Shown here piece by piece: positions 1 through 8,373 of a stretch of 64,000 nucleotides of DNA (its first letter is position 1; each line of letters starts with the position of its first letter). Under the pieces are notes generated by a model. It saw nothing but the letters and a program-made list of their open reading frames with translations. It made no database searches and was not told the DNA's origin. The position numbers were made by a program, and so were the translations under genes. This stretch comes from Amycolatopsis sp. 2-15 (lineage in GTDB: Bacteria > Actinomycetota > Actinomycetes > Mycobacteriales > Pseudonocardiaceae). Location: NCBI RefSeq assembly GCF_030285625.1, contig NZ_CP127294.1, positions 8,774,001-8,838,000 on the forward strand, written 5' to 3'.

Positions 1-697
<697 letters not shown>

Positions 698-720
698 TCA
701 CTACTCCTGGTTTGCCGGTC

Positions 721-1245
721 TTACTGCTCGCGGGCCTCGGCGGGCTCGATCGCGGCGACCGCGGCGGCCACCACCTCGGCGGGTGACTGGTGGTCGGTCT
801 CGATCTCGACGGTCGCCACCTCCCGGTACACGGGCAGGCGCGCGTCGAGCAGGGACTTGAACGTGGCGCGCGGGTTCACGCCCGCGAGCAGCGGGCGTGC
901 GCTCGACAGGCCGGTGCGCTGCACGCCGGCGGCGAGGCCGACGTTCAGGAACACCACCGTGTGCTTCGCCAGCACCGCCCGGGTCTCCGGGGTCAGCGGC
1001 GCGCCGCCGCCGAGGGAGAGGACGCCGTCGTGCTCGTCGAGGGCGGTGGCGACGGCCTGCGCTTCGAGCGCGCGGAACGCCTGCTCGCCGTCCTCGGCGA
1101 AGATGTCGGAGATCGCGCGGCCGGCGCGCTCGACGATGTCGTCGTCGGTGTCGCGGAACGCCACCCCGAGCGCCTCGGCGAGCAGCGGGCCCACCGTGCT
1201 CTTGCCCGAGCCCGGCGGTCCCACGACCACGGCGCGGGGGCTCAC
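721..1245 (-). CDS. aroK: Shikimate kinase AroK
   Basis: ATP-dependent phosphorylation of shikimate to shikimate-3-phosphate. The 174-residue product has the usual length for AroK. The Walker A motif GPPGSGKST lies near the N-terminus, followed by the shikimate-binding acidic stretch [12 protein letters not shown], the glycine-rich [14 protein letters not shown], and an Arg in the lid region (SSARPLLAG). The GTG start at 1245 overlaps the aroC stop by four bases (GTGA), which implies translational coupling. An in-frame upstream extension to 1392 lies wholly inside aroC and has no family similarity, so it was not used. Confidence 0.95.
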   Translation of the reverse strand: MSPRAVVVGPPGSGKSTVGPLLAEALGVAFRDTDDDIVERAGRAISDIFAEDGEQAFRALEAQAVATALDEHDGVLSLGGGAPLTPETRAVLAKHTVVFLNVGLAAGVQRTGLSSARPLLAGVNPRATFKSLLDARLPVYREVATVEIETDHQSPAEVVAAAVAAIEPAEAREQ

Positions 1246-2429
1246 CAGCGCTCCTCGAGCGCCTTCAGGTAGCCCTCGGCGTTGCGCTTGCTCTCGGCCA
1301 GCGAGTCGCCGCCGAACTTCTCCAGCGCGGCGTCGGCCAGCACCAGCGCCACCACGGACTCGAGCACGACGCCCGCCCGCGGCACGGCGCACACGTCCGA
1401 GCGCTGGTGGATCGCGACGGCCGGCTCGCCGGTGCGCACGTCCACCGTGGACAGCGCCTTCGGCACGGTCGAGATCGGCTTCATCGCCACGCGCACCCGC
1501 AGGGGCTCGCCGTTGGTGATGCCGCCTTCGAGGCCGCCCGCGCGGTTGGAGCGACGCGTGACGCCGACCGGACCGGTGCCGCGGTCGATCTCGTCGTGGG
1601 CCTGGCTGCCCCAGCGCCGCGCCGTGGTGAAGCCGTCGCCGACCTCCACGCCCTTCATGGCCTGCACGCCCATGAGCGCGCCCGCGAGGCGCGCGTCGAG
1701 GCGGCGGTCCCAGTGCACGTGGGAGCCGAGGCCCGGCGGCAGCCCGTAGGCGAGCACCTCGATCACGCCGCCGACGGTGTCGCCCGCCTTCCGCACGGCG
1801 TCGACCTCGGCGACCATCGCCTCGGTGCCCTCGGCCGAGAACGCCCGCACGGGGCTCTCGTCGATCGCGTCCAGGTCACCCGGCCGCGGCAGCGGTCCCT
1901 CGGGCGCGTCGGCGCCGCCGATCGACACGACGTGGCTCAGCACCTCCACGCCCAGCAGCTGGCGCAGGAAGTTGCGCGCCACCGTGCCCAGCGCCGTGCG
2001 CGACGCCGTCTCGCGGGCGCTCGCGCGCTCCAGCACGGGACGAGCCTCGTCGAAGCCGTACTTCTGCATGCCGGGCAGATCGGCGTGGCCGGGGCGCGGC
2101 CGCGTGAGCGGCTCGTTGCGCGCCAGGCCGGCGAGCACCTCCGGGTCCACGGGGTCGGCCGCCATGACCTGCTCCCACTTGGGCCACTCGGCGTTCTCGA
2201 TCTGCACCGCGATGGGGCCGCCCTGCGAGAGCCCGTGGCGGACGCCGCCCAGGAACTGCACGTGGTCGGTCTCGAACCCCATGCGCGGGCTGCGACCGAA
2301 CCCGAGACGGCGCCGCGCGAGCTGCGCGGTGAGGTCTCCGGTGGTCACCTCCACACCAGCGGGCAGGCCCTCGAGCACAGCGGCGAGGGCGGGTCCGTGC
2401 GATTCTCCTGCGGTGATCCAGCGCAACAC
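1242..2429 (-). CDS. aroC: Chorismate synthase AroC
   Basis: Converts 5-enolpyruvylshikimate-3-phosphate to chorismate with reduced FMN, the branch point to aromatic amino acids, folate and menaquinone. The 395-residue length is typical. Family motifs in order: GESHGPAL near residue 8, [47 protein letters not shown], and the C-terminal [13 protein letters not shown]. The ATG start gives the expected [12 protein letters not shown] opening. It leads the aroC-aroK-aroB run. The prepilin peptidase gene ends 45 bp before it, so the four genes may be co-transcribed. Confidence 0.97.
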   Translation of the reverse strand: MLRWITAGESHGPALAAVLEGLPAGVEVTTGDLTAQLARRRLGFGRSPRMGFETDHVQFLGGVRHGLSQGGPIAVQIENAEWPKWEQVMAADPVDPEVLAGLARNEPLTRPRPGHADLPGMQKYGFDEARPVLERASARETASRTALGTVARNFLRQLLGVEVLSHVVSIGGADAPEGPLPRPGDLDAIDESPVRAFSAEGTEAMVAEVDAVRKAGDTVGGVIEVLAYGLPPGLGSHVHWDRRLDARLAGALMGVQAMKGVEVGDGFTTARRWGSQAHDEIDRGTGPVGVTRRSNRAGGLEGGITNGEPLRVRVAMKPISTVPKALSTVDVRTGEPAVAIHQRSDVCAVPRAGVVLESVVALVLADAALEKFGGDSLAESKRNAEGYLKALEERW

Positions 2430-2474
2430 CAGCCAATCCTGTCACGCGTTGCGGGGCGCCTGACCAGCAGCCCC

Positions 2475-3401
2475 TCAGCTCGGCACCACCCCCGAACCCA
2501 CCCCGGGGAAGACCGCGCACGTCCAGGCCGCCACCACCAACGCCGGGCCGTGGGGAACACCACGCCGAATCGCCCGATGGGGGCGAGGGCCTGCCCTGGG
2601 TTGAGGTGGGTGTGTCGCGGTGGGTGCCGGAAGGCTGTTTGGCTGGGATGCGCCGTTTGGTGGGCCGGCCGATGCACGACGCCCGCATGCGCCGGATGCG
2701 CGTTTCGGCGAGGCGGCTGATGCAGGATGCCCGTCGGCGCGGGATGCGCCTCTCGGCGACGCGACCGATGCCGCACGCCCGCCTGCGCGGGATACGCGTT
2801 TTGGTGAGCCGGCTGATACCGGATGCCCGCTCGCCGGTTCGGTACAGCGCCGCCGCCCGGCGATGGCCGGCACCTGCGCTCCGGCGGCCACCACGGCACT
2901 CAGCCCGGCGGCCGCTATCGCCGCGACGGCCACCGACGCCCAACCCAGCGCACCCAGCACCGCTCCCAGCACGCCGGCGAGCTTCACGTCACCCGCCCCG
3001 AGCTGCGCCGGCCTGACCCGGTGAACGACGAGGTGGACACCACCGAACACGAGCGCGCCCTCCACCGCGCCCACGAGCAGCGTCACCCCGCCTCCGCTGA
3101 GAGCGGCAACGGTCAGCGCGGTCGCCATGACGGGATACGCCGGCAGGGTCAACACATCCGGCAACCTCCGATGCCGGACATCCGCCAAGCACAACGGCAC
3201 CCCGACCACCGTGAGCACCCACGGCACCGGCCACCACCACTCCTCCCAGCGCCCCTCCCGCCACCGCCACACGACGACGACAAGCGCACCCACCACCACG
3301 CCGACAGCCACCGCCGGCGACACGGGCGCACCTGCCCGCCTCAGCAACCACACGAGGAGGGGCACCACCGCCCCACCTGCCACGACCAATCCCCAGGACA
3401 T
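2475..3401 (-). CDS. Prepilin peptidase (A24 family) with internal repeat insert
   Basis: Integral-membrane aspartic protease that processes type IV pilin-like leaders. The ATG start at 3401 gives 308 residues. Several hydrophobic helices carry both catalytic aspartate motifs: LADVRHRRLPD (residues about 75-85) and GAGDVKLAG (about 136-144). After the penultimate helix (AAGLSAVVAAGAQVPAIAG) the protein departs from the family, with about 64 residues of four 16-residue Ser/Ala/Arg repeats and a Pro-rich linker. It then returns to the expected last helix, HGPALVVAAWTCAVFPG. Because the insert lies between the last two helices and both aspartates remain, activity is plausible. In relatives this gene lies between aroE and aroC, so the context supports the call. 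Confidence 0.85.
   Translation of the reverse strand: MSWGLVVAGGAVVPLLVWLLRRAGAPVSPAVAVGVVVGALVVVVWRWREGRWEEWWWPVPWVLTVVGVPLCLADVRHRRLPDVLTLPAYPVMATALTVAALSGGGVTLLVGAVEGALVFGGVHLVVHRVRPAQLGAGDVKLAGVLGAVLGALGWASVAVAAIAAAGLSAVVAAGAQVPAIAGRRRCTEPASGHPVSAGSPKRVSRAGGRAASVASPRGASRADGHPASAASPKRASGACGRRASAGPPNGASQPNSLPAPTATHPPQPRAGPRPHRAIRRGVPHGPALVVAAWTCAVFPGVGSGVVPS
2646..2837 (-). repeat. Four tandem 48-bp repeats inside the prepilin peptidase gene
   Basis: Four imperfect 48-bp units begin at 2646, 2694, 2742 and 2790. On the plus strand each opens GGATGCGC or GGATACGC. Because 48 is divisible by three, the array stays in frame and encodes four 16-residue units of the type AGGRAASVASPRGASR and ADGHPASAASPKRASG. 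The array sits in the loop before the last transmembrane segment, so copy-number change would alter only loop length. Confidence 0.85.
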
Positions 3402-3810
3402 GCACCCACGTTGACAGCGCCCGCCCACCACGCCAAGCCGCGCCTGTCGCGAGTGGACCCCTCGCGCCGAAAACCGCCTCGATTCACCCGACCGTGCATC
3501 CAAACTGCCCGCGCGGCAACGCAAACCACCGCCGGCTCAGGCCACGCGCACCGCTTGACACCACCCCCGGCCGACAGCGCTGCGACCACAACCCGCTCAG
3601 ATCGCCCACGCCAGGATCGCCGCCGCGCCCCTCCGCCGCGGCCACGACCGGCGGGCAACCCAGCCGCCCCCGACCGCAGCGACTCAGATCGGCGGTAACC
3701 CGAGCCAAGCGAAGGCGCACAGCAAACCGGGCCCACCCGGCCTGCGGCCGCGCGCCGACAGTCCGACCGGCCACCCACGCGCCCGGACGCCCCGCCAAGC
3801 GCCCGAATGT

Positions 3811-3910
3811 GGCGTTCGGTGCGTTCAACGCACCCAATGCGGCGTTCGGTGCGTTCAACGCAACCAATGCGGCGTTCGGTGCGTTCAACGCAACCAACGC
3901 CGCATTGGGG
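3811..3910. repeat. Triple 30-bp palindromic repeat in a 539-bp gap
   Basis: Three head-to-tail 30-bp units (3811-3840, 3841-3870, 3871-3900) begin GGCGTTCGGTGCGTTCAACG. They are followed by the closing half CGCATTGGGG at 3901-3910. Each unit holds a short inverted repeat around TGCGTTcAACGCA. The flanking GAATGTGG and CGCATTGGGG allow a larger hairpin. Related elements occur at 10943-10973 and 54134-54186. The remaining gap between the prepilin peptidase start (3401) and the anti-sigma stop (3941) shows no credible gene. Confidence 0.85.
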
Positions 3911-3940
3911 TGGGCCGAAGAGAAGCCGCGCGTCAGCGAG

Positions 3941-5032
3941 TCATGGATAAACCAGGCGCATCAAGGGTTTCCCCGTACGCACGCTCCGGATTTCCAGCGA
4001 GGCGATCTCCTGGGACTTCATGGGCGTGCCCACCACGACCTTGGCCGTGTTCTCCGGCAGGGCCTTCCAGGTGGCGAGCTCGGTTTGGGTGCCGTCGCGG
4101 CCGAGGGCGACCAGGGAGTAGTCCCCGCCCTTGCCGCCGCGGTAGCTGCAGGACATTTCGACCTCGGTGCCCCACGACTGGGGGTCGATGCGGGCCGCGG
4201 CCTGGATCGGGTATTCGCCGAGGGCCGACATCGCGAGTGCAGGCGCAGGCGCGGCGACAGCGGGCGCGGCGGGCGGCGGCGACACATCCGGCAGCGAAAC
4301 CGACACCGCCAGAGCCACCCCGGCCGCGACGGCCAGCGCGGCCACGCCCCCGGTCACCCCGTTCCGGATCCGCCGGCGGCGGCGCACCTTCCGCATCAGT
4401 ACCGGCAGCAGATCGGGTACCGGCAGCGAGACCGGCATCAGCGGAGAGCCCGGCATCGGCGACACCGCCGACAGGCCGGGCTCCGGAACCGAATCCGGAC
4501 CCGATGCCGTCGGCACAGCCGGCAGGTCAGGCACCGACGGTGCACCCGCCACTGCCGCCCGCACCGATAAATCCGGCACCTCCGGTCCCGGCCCAGGTAC
4601 ATCCGGTCCCGGCACACCCCCCACCGCCGACAGGTCGGGCACCGACCGCGAGCCCGCCGCATCCGCGACCGGCCTCGGCGAACCCGCCGCATCGGGCCCC
4701 GACCCCGGCCCATCCGGCCCAGGTCCACCCCACACCGGCAAATCCGACCGCAGCCCCGGCTCCGACCCCGGCACGATCACCAGATCGGGCACCAGCCCCG
4801 GATCCCACGGCGTCCCAGCACCGTCTCCCTCACCGGTGCCGGGCCCGAAGGCTCCCCCCGGCGAACCACCCCTGGTCTGTGCGAGCAAGCCCGGCAGCCC
4901 GGCCAGTTCGCGGACGGCGGCGGCGCACCGGTCGCACTCCTGGAGGTGCTGCTCGAACGCCTGCCGGTCTTCCGGTGACAGGGCACCGAGCACGTACGCG
5001 GCGTCGTAGGTCGCGAACTCGTCGGCGGTCAC
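3941..5032 (-). CDS. Zinc-binding-type transmembrane anti-sigma factor
   Basis: Predicted partner that sequesters the ECF sigma factor encoded just upstream. The 363-residue product has an N-terminal cytoplasmic domain with the ZAS signature HLQECDRC (H-x3-C-x2-C) near residue 30, after DEFATYDAAYVLGALSPEDR. Then come about 180 residues of Pro/Gly/Asp-rich low-complexity linker, one basic-flanked transmembrane helix (GVAALAVAAGVALAVSVSL), and a C-terminal extracytoplasmic domain ending MRLVYP. It resembles RslA-type anti-sigma factors in layout. The GTG start at 5032 overlaps the sigma stop (GTGA), fitting coupled synthesis. The linker is much longer than usual and its repeats are degenerate. 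Confidence 0.85.
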   Translation of the reverse strand: MTADEFATYDAAYVLGALSPEDRQAFEQHLQECDRCAAAVRELAGLPGLLAQTRGGSPGGAFGPGTGEGDGAGTPWDPGLVPDLVIVPGSEPGLRSDLPVWGGPGPDGPGSGPDAAGSPRPVADAAGSRSVPDLSAVGGVPGPDVPGPGPEVPDLSVRAAVAGAPSVPDLPAVPTASGPDSVPEPGLSAVSPMPGSPLMPVSLPVPDLLPVLMRKVRRRRRIRNGVTGGVAALAVAAGVALAVSVSLPDVSPPPAAPAVAAPAPALAMSALGEYPIQAAARIDPQSWGTEVEMSCSYRGGKGGDYSLVALGRDGTQTELATWKALPENTAKVVVGTPMKSQEIASLEIRSVRTGKPLMRLVYP

Positions 5033-5544
5033 TGCGTCACCCCCCGCTCTTCCAAAGCCAGGCGAAGCGCCCGTAGTGCGTAGTGCGTGCGGGACTTCAC
5101 CGTCCCCTCGGCGATTCCCAGGCGGTGGGCGGCGTCGGCCACCGAGTACCCCTGGAAGTAGCACAGTTCGAGCACTTCGCGGTGGCGGACGGAGAGCTCG
5201 CCCAGCGCCTCGGCCACCAGCCACCCCTGCACGGCCCGCTCGGTGCCGTCGGCCACCGCGCGCTCGGGCGGAGCGTCGGTGACGACCTCCGAGCGCGAGG
5301 TCGCCGACCGCCAGCCGTCGATGGCGATGCGGCGGGCGACCGTGAACAGCCACGCGCGGGCCGAACCCTGTGACTGGTCCAGCACGTGAGTGTGGCGCCA
5401 TGCCCGGAGCAGCGTCTCCTGCACCACGTCCTCCGCATGGTTCCGGTTGCCGCCCGTCAGGTGCAGGGCGTAGGACCAGAGCGCGGCCGCGTGTTCCTCG
5501 TGCAGCGCGCGCATCAGCTGGTCCTCGACGTCGCTCCTCCCCAC
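5029..5544 (-). CDS. ECF RNA polymerase sigma factor (SigL-like)
   Basis: Extracytoplasmic-function sigma-70 factor, 171 residues. Region 2 is recognisable from HAEDVVQETLLRAWRH and the DNA-melting segment GSARAWLFTVARRIAIDGWR. Region 4 has LSVRHREVLELCYFQGYSVADAAHRLGIAEGTVKSR split over its helix-turn-helix (read as two consecutive blocks). A short linker separates them. It is immediately followed by, and overlaps, its putative anti-sigma factor. The pair resembles mycobacterial SigL/RslA, which answers redox or envelope signals, but that parallel is inference. The membrane protein and Rieske protein next to it may be regulon members. Confidence 0.9.
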   Translation of the reverse strand: MGRSDVEDQLMRALHEEHAAALWSYALHLTGGNRNHAEDVVQETLLRAWRHTHVLDQSQGSARAWLFTVARRIAIDGWRSATSRSEVVTDAPPERAVADGTERAVQGWLVAEALGELSVRHREVLELCYFQGYSVADAAHRLGIAEGTVKSRTHYALRALRLALEERGVTQ

Positions 5545-5556
5545 GGCAAGCCCCGG

Positions 5557-5961
5557 TCAGCGTCCGGCCGGCACCGCGTGCGCGCCGGAAGACTGCCTGG
5601 CGCGCACCTCCTGCACCAGCAGCACCAGGCCGCAGATCACGCACAGCGCCTCGGTGACTACACCCCAGTACTCGAACTGGCTGTTGAACTGGTCATGCAC
5701 GCCGTACAGGCCCACGGTCACCGACAGCAGATACGCGAGCAGCGTCACGCCGCCGAAGCCGAACGTGAGGAACGGCGGCACCCAGTGGCGCCAGAACAGC
5801 AGTGCGACGGCGATCACGATCCCGGCGATCCCGTTCACCAGGAACAGCGGACCGACCACCGCGATGTCCGAGTAGCCACTGCCGAAGTACAGGTAGAGGT
5901 GGACCGCGGCGGACCCCACCAGCCCGATCGCGCCCAACCCTCGCATCCAGTTGGCCAGCAT
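5557..5961 (-). CDS. Small four-helix membrane protein, function unknown
   Basis: The 134-residue product has four hydrophobic segments: LGAIGLVGSAAVHLYLYFGS, AVVGPLFLVNGIAGIVIAVALL, FLTFGFGGVTLLAYLLSV and GVVTEALCVICGLVLLVQ. The ATG at 5961 was chosen because it follows a clear Shine-Dalgarno sequence (AAGGAGAACATC). An upstream extension to 6036 lacks hydrophobic or family character. It lies 12 bp before the sigma gene, so it may head the sigma operon. No domain is recognised; the topology looks like small DoxX- or quinol-related membrane proteins, but no key residues support that. Confidence 0.7.
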   Translation of the reverse strand: MLANWMRGLGAIGLVGSAAVHLYLYFGSGYSDIAVVGPLFLVNGIAGIVIAVALLFWRHWVPPFLTFGFGGVTLLAYLLSVTVGLYGVHDQFNSQFEYWGVVTEALCVICGLVLLVQEVRARQSSGAHAVPAGR

Positions 5962-6089
5962 GATGTTCTCCTTCACCCCGTCCGAATCCCTCTCCCCCAC
6001 TACACGGAAGCAGGGGCGATCCGGTTCACCGGACAACGCTTTGCGGTGAACGGGTGAACCAGCCGGGCGATCATCTCGTTAGTAGGGGC

Positions 6090-6527
6090 ATGACTGCCGA
6101 ACTGCACACCCGCCGCTCCGTTCTCACCACCGGGGCCGCCGTCGCCGGCGTCGCCGTGGGCACCGTCGCCCTCGCGGCCTGTGGCGCCGGCTCGGACTCG
6201 GGCTCCTCGGGCGGCGACGCCCCCAAGCCCGGCGGGAAGGTGATCGCGCTGTCCGACGTGCCCGTCGGCCAGGCGAAGTCCGCCAAGACGCCCGACGGCC
6301 AGGACGTGATCGTGGCCCAGCCGACCGCCGGAACTGTGAACTGCTTCAGCGCCATCTGCACCCACCAGGGCTGCACCGTGAACCCGCCGCAGGGCGCCGA
6401 GATCCACTGCCCGTGCCACGGTTCGGTGTACGACTCGCTCACGGGCGCGGTGAAGAACGGTCCCGCCGAGAAGCCGCTGCCGAAGATCAACGTGAAGGTC
6501 GACAACGGAGAGGTCGTCACCGCCTGA
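6090..6527 (+). CDS. Rieske [2Fe-2S] lipoprotein exported by Tat
   Basis: 145-residue exported electron-transfer protein. The N-terminus reads TRRSVLTTGAAVAGVAVGT, a twin-arginine signal, then a lipobox LAAC at about residues 29-32, so it is likely lipid-anchored. After a Gly/Ser linker the C-terminal domain carries both cluster-binding boxes, CTHQGC and CPCHGS, with the usual two Cys plus two His ligands. It matches the stand-alone Rieske proteins common in actinomycetes rather than a bc1 subunit, which would have extra N-terminal helices. It is divergent from the membrane protein/sigma operon; redox partner unknown. Confidence 0.9.
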   Translation: MTAELHTRRSVLTTGAAVAGVAVGTVALAACGAGSDSGSSGGDAPKPGGKVIALSDVPVGQAKSAKTPDGQDVIVAQPTAGTVNCFSAICTHQGCTVNPPQGAEIHCPCHGSVYDSLTGAVKNGPAEKPLPKINVKVDNGEVVTA

Positions 6528-6551
6528 CGCCCTGAACCACCCAACGCACGC

Positions 6552-6594
6552 GAAGGGCCCCTTGTGGACGATCACCGTCCACAAGGGGCCCTTC
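6552..6594. terminator. Perfect 19-bp hairpin between convergent genes
   Basis: GAAGGGCCCCTTGTGGACG (6552-6570), 5-nt loop ATCAC, then its exact complement at 6576-6594. It lies between the Rieske gene (plus, ends 6527) and the PTS EIIA gene (minus, ends 6635), so it is well placed as a bidirectional terminator. There is no U-tract, as is usual in actinomycetes. Confidence 0.85.
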
Positions 6595-6634
6595 TGCGTC
6601 GAAGGCCAGGAAAGCCAGGAAAGCCGAGAAAGCC

Positions 6635-7090
6635 TCAGCCGTTCCAGCCGAACAGCGGGTCGCCCGCCGCGACCGTGCGTCCGGTCTCGAGGCCCGCGAG
6701 CACGTCGGCCTGGGCGTCGAGCCCGACCACGGGCACGATCGGCGAGTAGCCGGCGGCCGCCACGGCCTCGGGGTCCCAGCCGATCACCGGCTGGCCGGCG
6801 CGCACCGACTCGCCCTTGACCACGTGGAGGGTGAAGCCCTCGCCCTTCTCCTTCACCGTGTCGATGCCGAGGTGCACGAGCACGGCGCGCCCGTCCTCGG
6901 TCGCCACCACGAAGGCGTGCGGGTGCAGGGTCACGACGGTGCCGTCGACCGGCGAGACGGCGTCGGAGCGCCCGCCGCTCGGCTTCACGGCGATGCCGGG
7001 GCCGACCATCGCCTCGGCGAACACCGGGTCGGGCACCTCGGTGATCGCGACGACCTCGCCCGCGACGGGGCTCAGGATCTCGAGGCTCAC
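6635..7090 (-). CDS. crr: PTS glucose-family EIIA component
   Basis: Cytoplasmic phosphocarrier that passes phosphate from HPr to EIIB. The 151-residue single-domain protein has the EIIA-Glc/Crr fold signatures: PVAGEVVAITEVPDPVFAE, the first active-site-region histidine in HPHAF, and the phosphorylated histidine in VLVHLGIDTV, followed by GEGF and the C-terminal DPLFGWNG. The GTG start overlaps the EIIB stop by four bases. With EIIB, EIIC and HPr next to it, it completes the sugar-specific part of the system; enzyme I is not in the window. Confidence 0.92.
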   Translation of the reverse strand: MSLEILSPVAGEVVAITEVPDPVFAEAMVGPGIAVKPSGGRSDAVSPVDGTVVTLHPHAFVVATEDGRAVLVHLGIDTVKEKGEGFTLHVVKGESVRAGQPVIGWDPEAVAAAGYSPIVPVVGLDAQADVLAGLETGRTVAAGDPLFGWNG

Positions 7091-7323
7091 ATCAGGTCCT
7101 CGATGTCGCTGGCGATCGTGTCCGCCTCGGGGCCGACGATCACCTGCACCGCGGAGCCCATCTTCACCACGCCCATCGCGCCGGCGGCCTTGAGCGCCGC
7201 CTCGTCGACCAGGCTGGTGTCCTCCAGCTCGCAGCGAAGGCGCGTGATGCAGCCTTCGATCTCGACGACGTTGTCCACGCCGCCGAGCGCCGCGAGAATC
7301 TTTTCAGGCCTGTCATCCGCCAT
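7087..7323 (-). CDS. PTS EIIB component, N-acetylglucosamine/glucose type
   Basis: 78-residue single-domain EIIB. The phosphorylated cysteine lies in EIEGCITRLRCELED (Cys near residue 25), followed by the family segment GAMGVVKMGSAVQVIVGPEAD. It receives phosphate from EIIA and phosphorylates the sugar brought in by EIIC. Separate EIIB and EIIC genes are the arrangement of the actinomycete GlcNAc system (NagF/NagE). Its start at 7323 faces the divergent regulator gene across about 240 bp that hold a DasR-like operator. Confidence 0.9.
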   Translation of the reverse strand: MADDRPEKILAALGGVDNVVEIEGCITRLRCELEDTSLVDEAALKAAGAMGVVKMGSAVQVIVGPEADTIASDIEDLM

Positions 7324-7433
7324 CGCGGCCTCCTCGTTTCCCGTTGGTTCCCCACGTGAGCCAGTGCGCTCCACCACTACTACGCCGTTCGTCGGCATGC
7401 ACGTCGCCGCAGGCCACGAACGCATAACGGTGG

Positions 7434-7492
7434 TTGACACCCGCTCGCGAGGCGGAGCATTCTGCCCCATCGGAATTATTGGTCTAGACCGG
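7434..7492 (+). promoter_or_regulatory. Divergent PTS promoter region with DasR-like dre operator
   Basis: A consensus -35 hexamer TTGACA lies at 7434-7439, with a weak -10 candidate (CATTCT) at 7458-7463. Downstream is TTGGTCTAGACCGG at 7479-7492. Its core GGTCTAGACC is a perfect palindrome and matches the established DasR responsive element. Placed between the regulator start and the promoter, it would repress gntR-nagE and possibly the divergent EIIB-EIIA pair until a phosphorylated amino sugar relieves binding. Confidence 0.75.
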
Positions 7493-7563
7493 AACGTACC
7501 AATCTTCCGGCGAAGACGCGAGCACCGGTCGCCCGGTGCGACGACAGAAGGAGGGTGACACCG

Positions 7564-8373
7564 ATGAGCGCTGCCGCGCACGTCCCGCCGCCCGACGGCG
7601 TCGACCGGGTGGACCGGGTGATCAACGGGCCCACGCCCAAGCACGCTCAGCTGCGCGAGATCCTGCGCCGGTCCGTGGAGCGCGAGCTCCCGCCCGGTTC
7701 GCCGATCCCGTCGGAGCGGGAGCTCGCCCAGCGCTACGGTGTCTCGCGCCTCACGGTCCGCTCGGCGATCGGCAAGCTCGTCGAAGAGGGCCTGCTGGCC
7801 CGGGTGCGCGGCAAGGGTACGTTCACCGCCGCGCGCCGCATGGAGTTGCAGCTCTACCTGATGTCCTTCACCGACGACATGCGCCGGCGTGGGCTCACCC
7901 CCACCACGGAGGTGGTGTCCACGTCGCTCGAGGTCCCGCCCGTGACCTCGGCGCACGCACTCGGCCTCACCGAAGGCGTGGCGGCCCACCGGCTGGTGCG
8001 GCTGCGGCGCGCGGACGGCGTGCCGCTGGCCGTGGAACGCGGCTGGTACCACGCGGGCCGCACGCCCGGATTGCTCGACCTCGACCTCACCCGTTCCCTG
8101 TACGCCCGGCTGGCCGAGGCCTACGACCTGCGGCCGGACCAGGCGTACCAGACGGTGTGGGCCGAGTCCGCGGATCGCGAGACGGCGCGCCTGCTCGGCA
8201 TGCGCACCGGCACTCCGCTCCTCGTCTTCCGCCGGGTCTCCAGCGCAGGCGGAGAGCCGGTGGAGGACATGACGTCCTGGTACCGGGGAGACCACTACCA
8301 GGTGACCATGCAGTTGGACCGGAACACCCCGGATTCCGGCCACCAACCCCACTACGGAGGTACCCGACGATGA
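7564..8373 (+). CDS. GntR/HutC-family regulator, DasR-like
   Basis: 269-residue transcription factor. The N-terminal winged helix contains LREILRRSVERELPPGSPIPSERELAQ (two contiguous segments), then RYGVSRLTVRSAIGKLVEEG and RVRGKGTF. The C-terminal UTRA ligand domain ends in a typical segment, GTPLLVFRRVSS. HutC-type regulators next to GlcNAc PTS genes are usually DasR or NagR, which sense glucosamine-6-phosphate or GlcNAc-6-phosphate. The ATG at 7564 is preferred over a GTG at 7555 because AAGGAGG at 7548-7554 is correctly spaced for it. The stop overlaps the EIIC start (ATGA). Confidence 0.88.
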   Translation: MSAAAHVPPPDGVDRVDRVINGPTPKHAQLREILRRSVERELPPGSPIPSERELAQRYGVSRLTVRSAIGKLVEEGLLARVRGKGTFTAARRMELQLYLMSFTDDMRRRGLTPTTEVVSTSLEVPPVTSAHALGLTEGVAAHRLVRLRRADGVPLAVERGWYHAGRTPGLLDLDLTRSLYARLAEAYDLRPDQAYQTVWAESADRETARLLGMRTGTPLLVFRRVSSAGGEPVEDMTSWYRGDHYQVTMQLDRNTPDSGHQPHYGGTRR

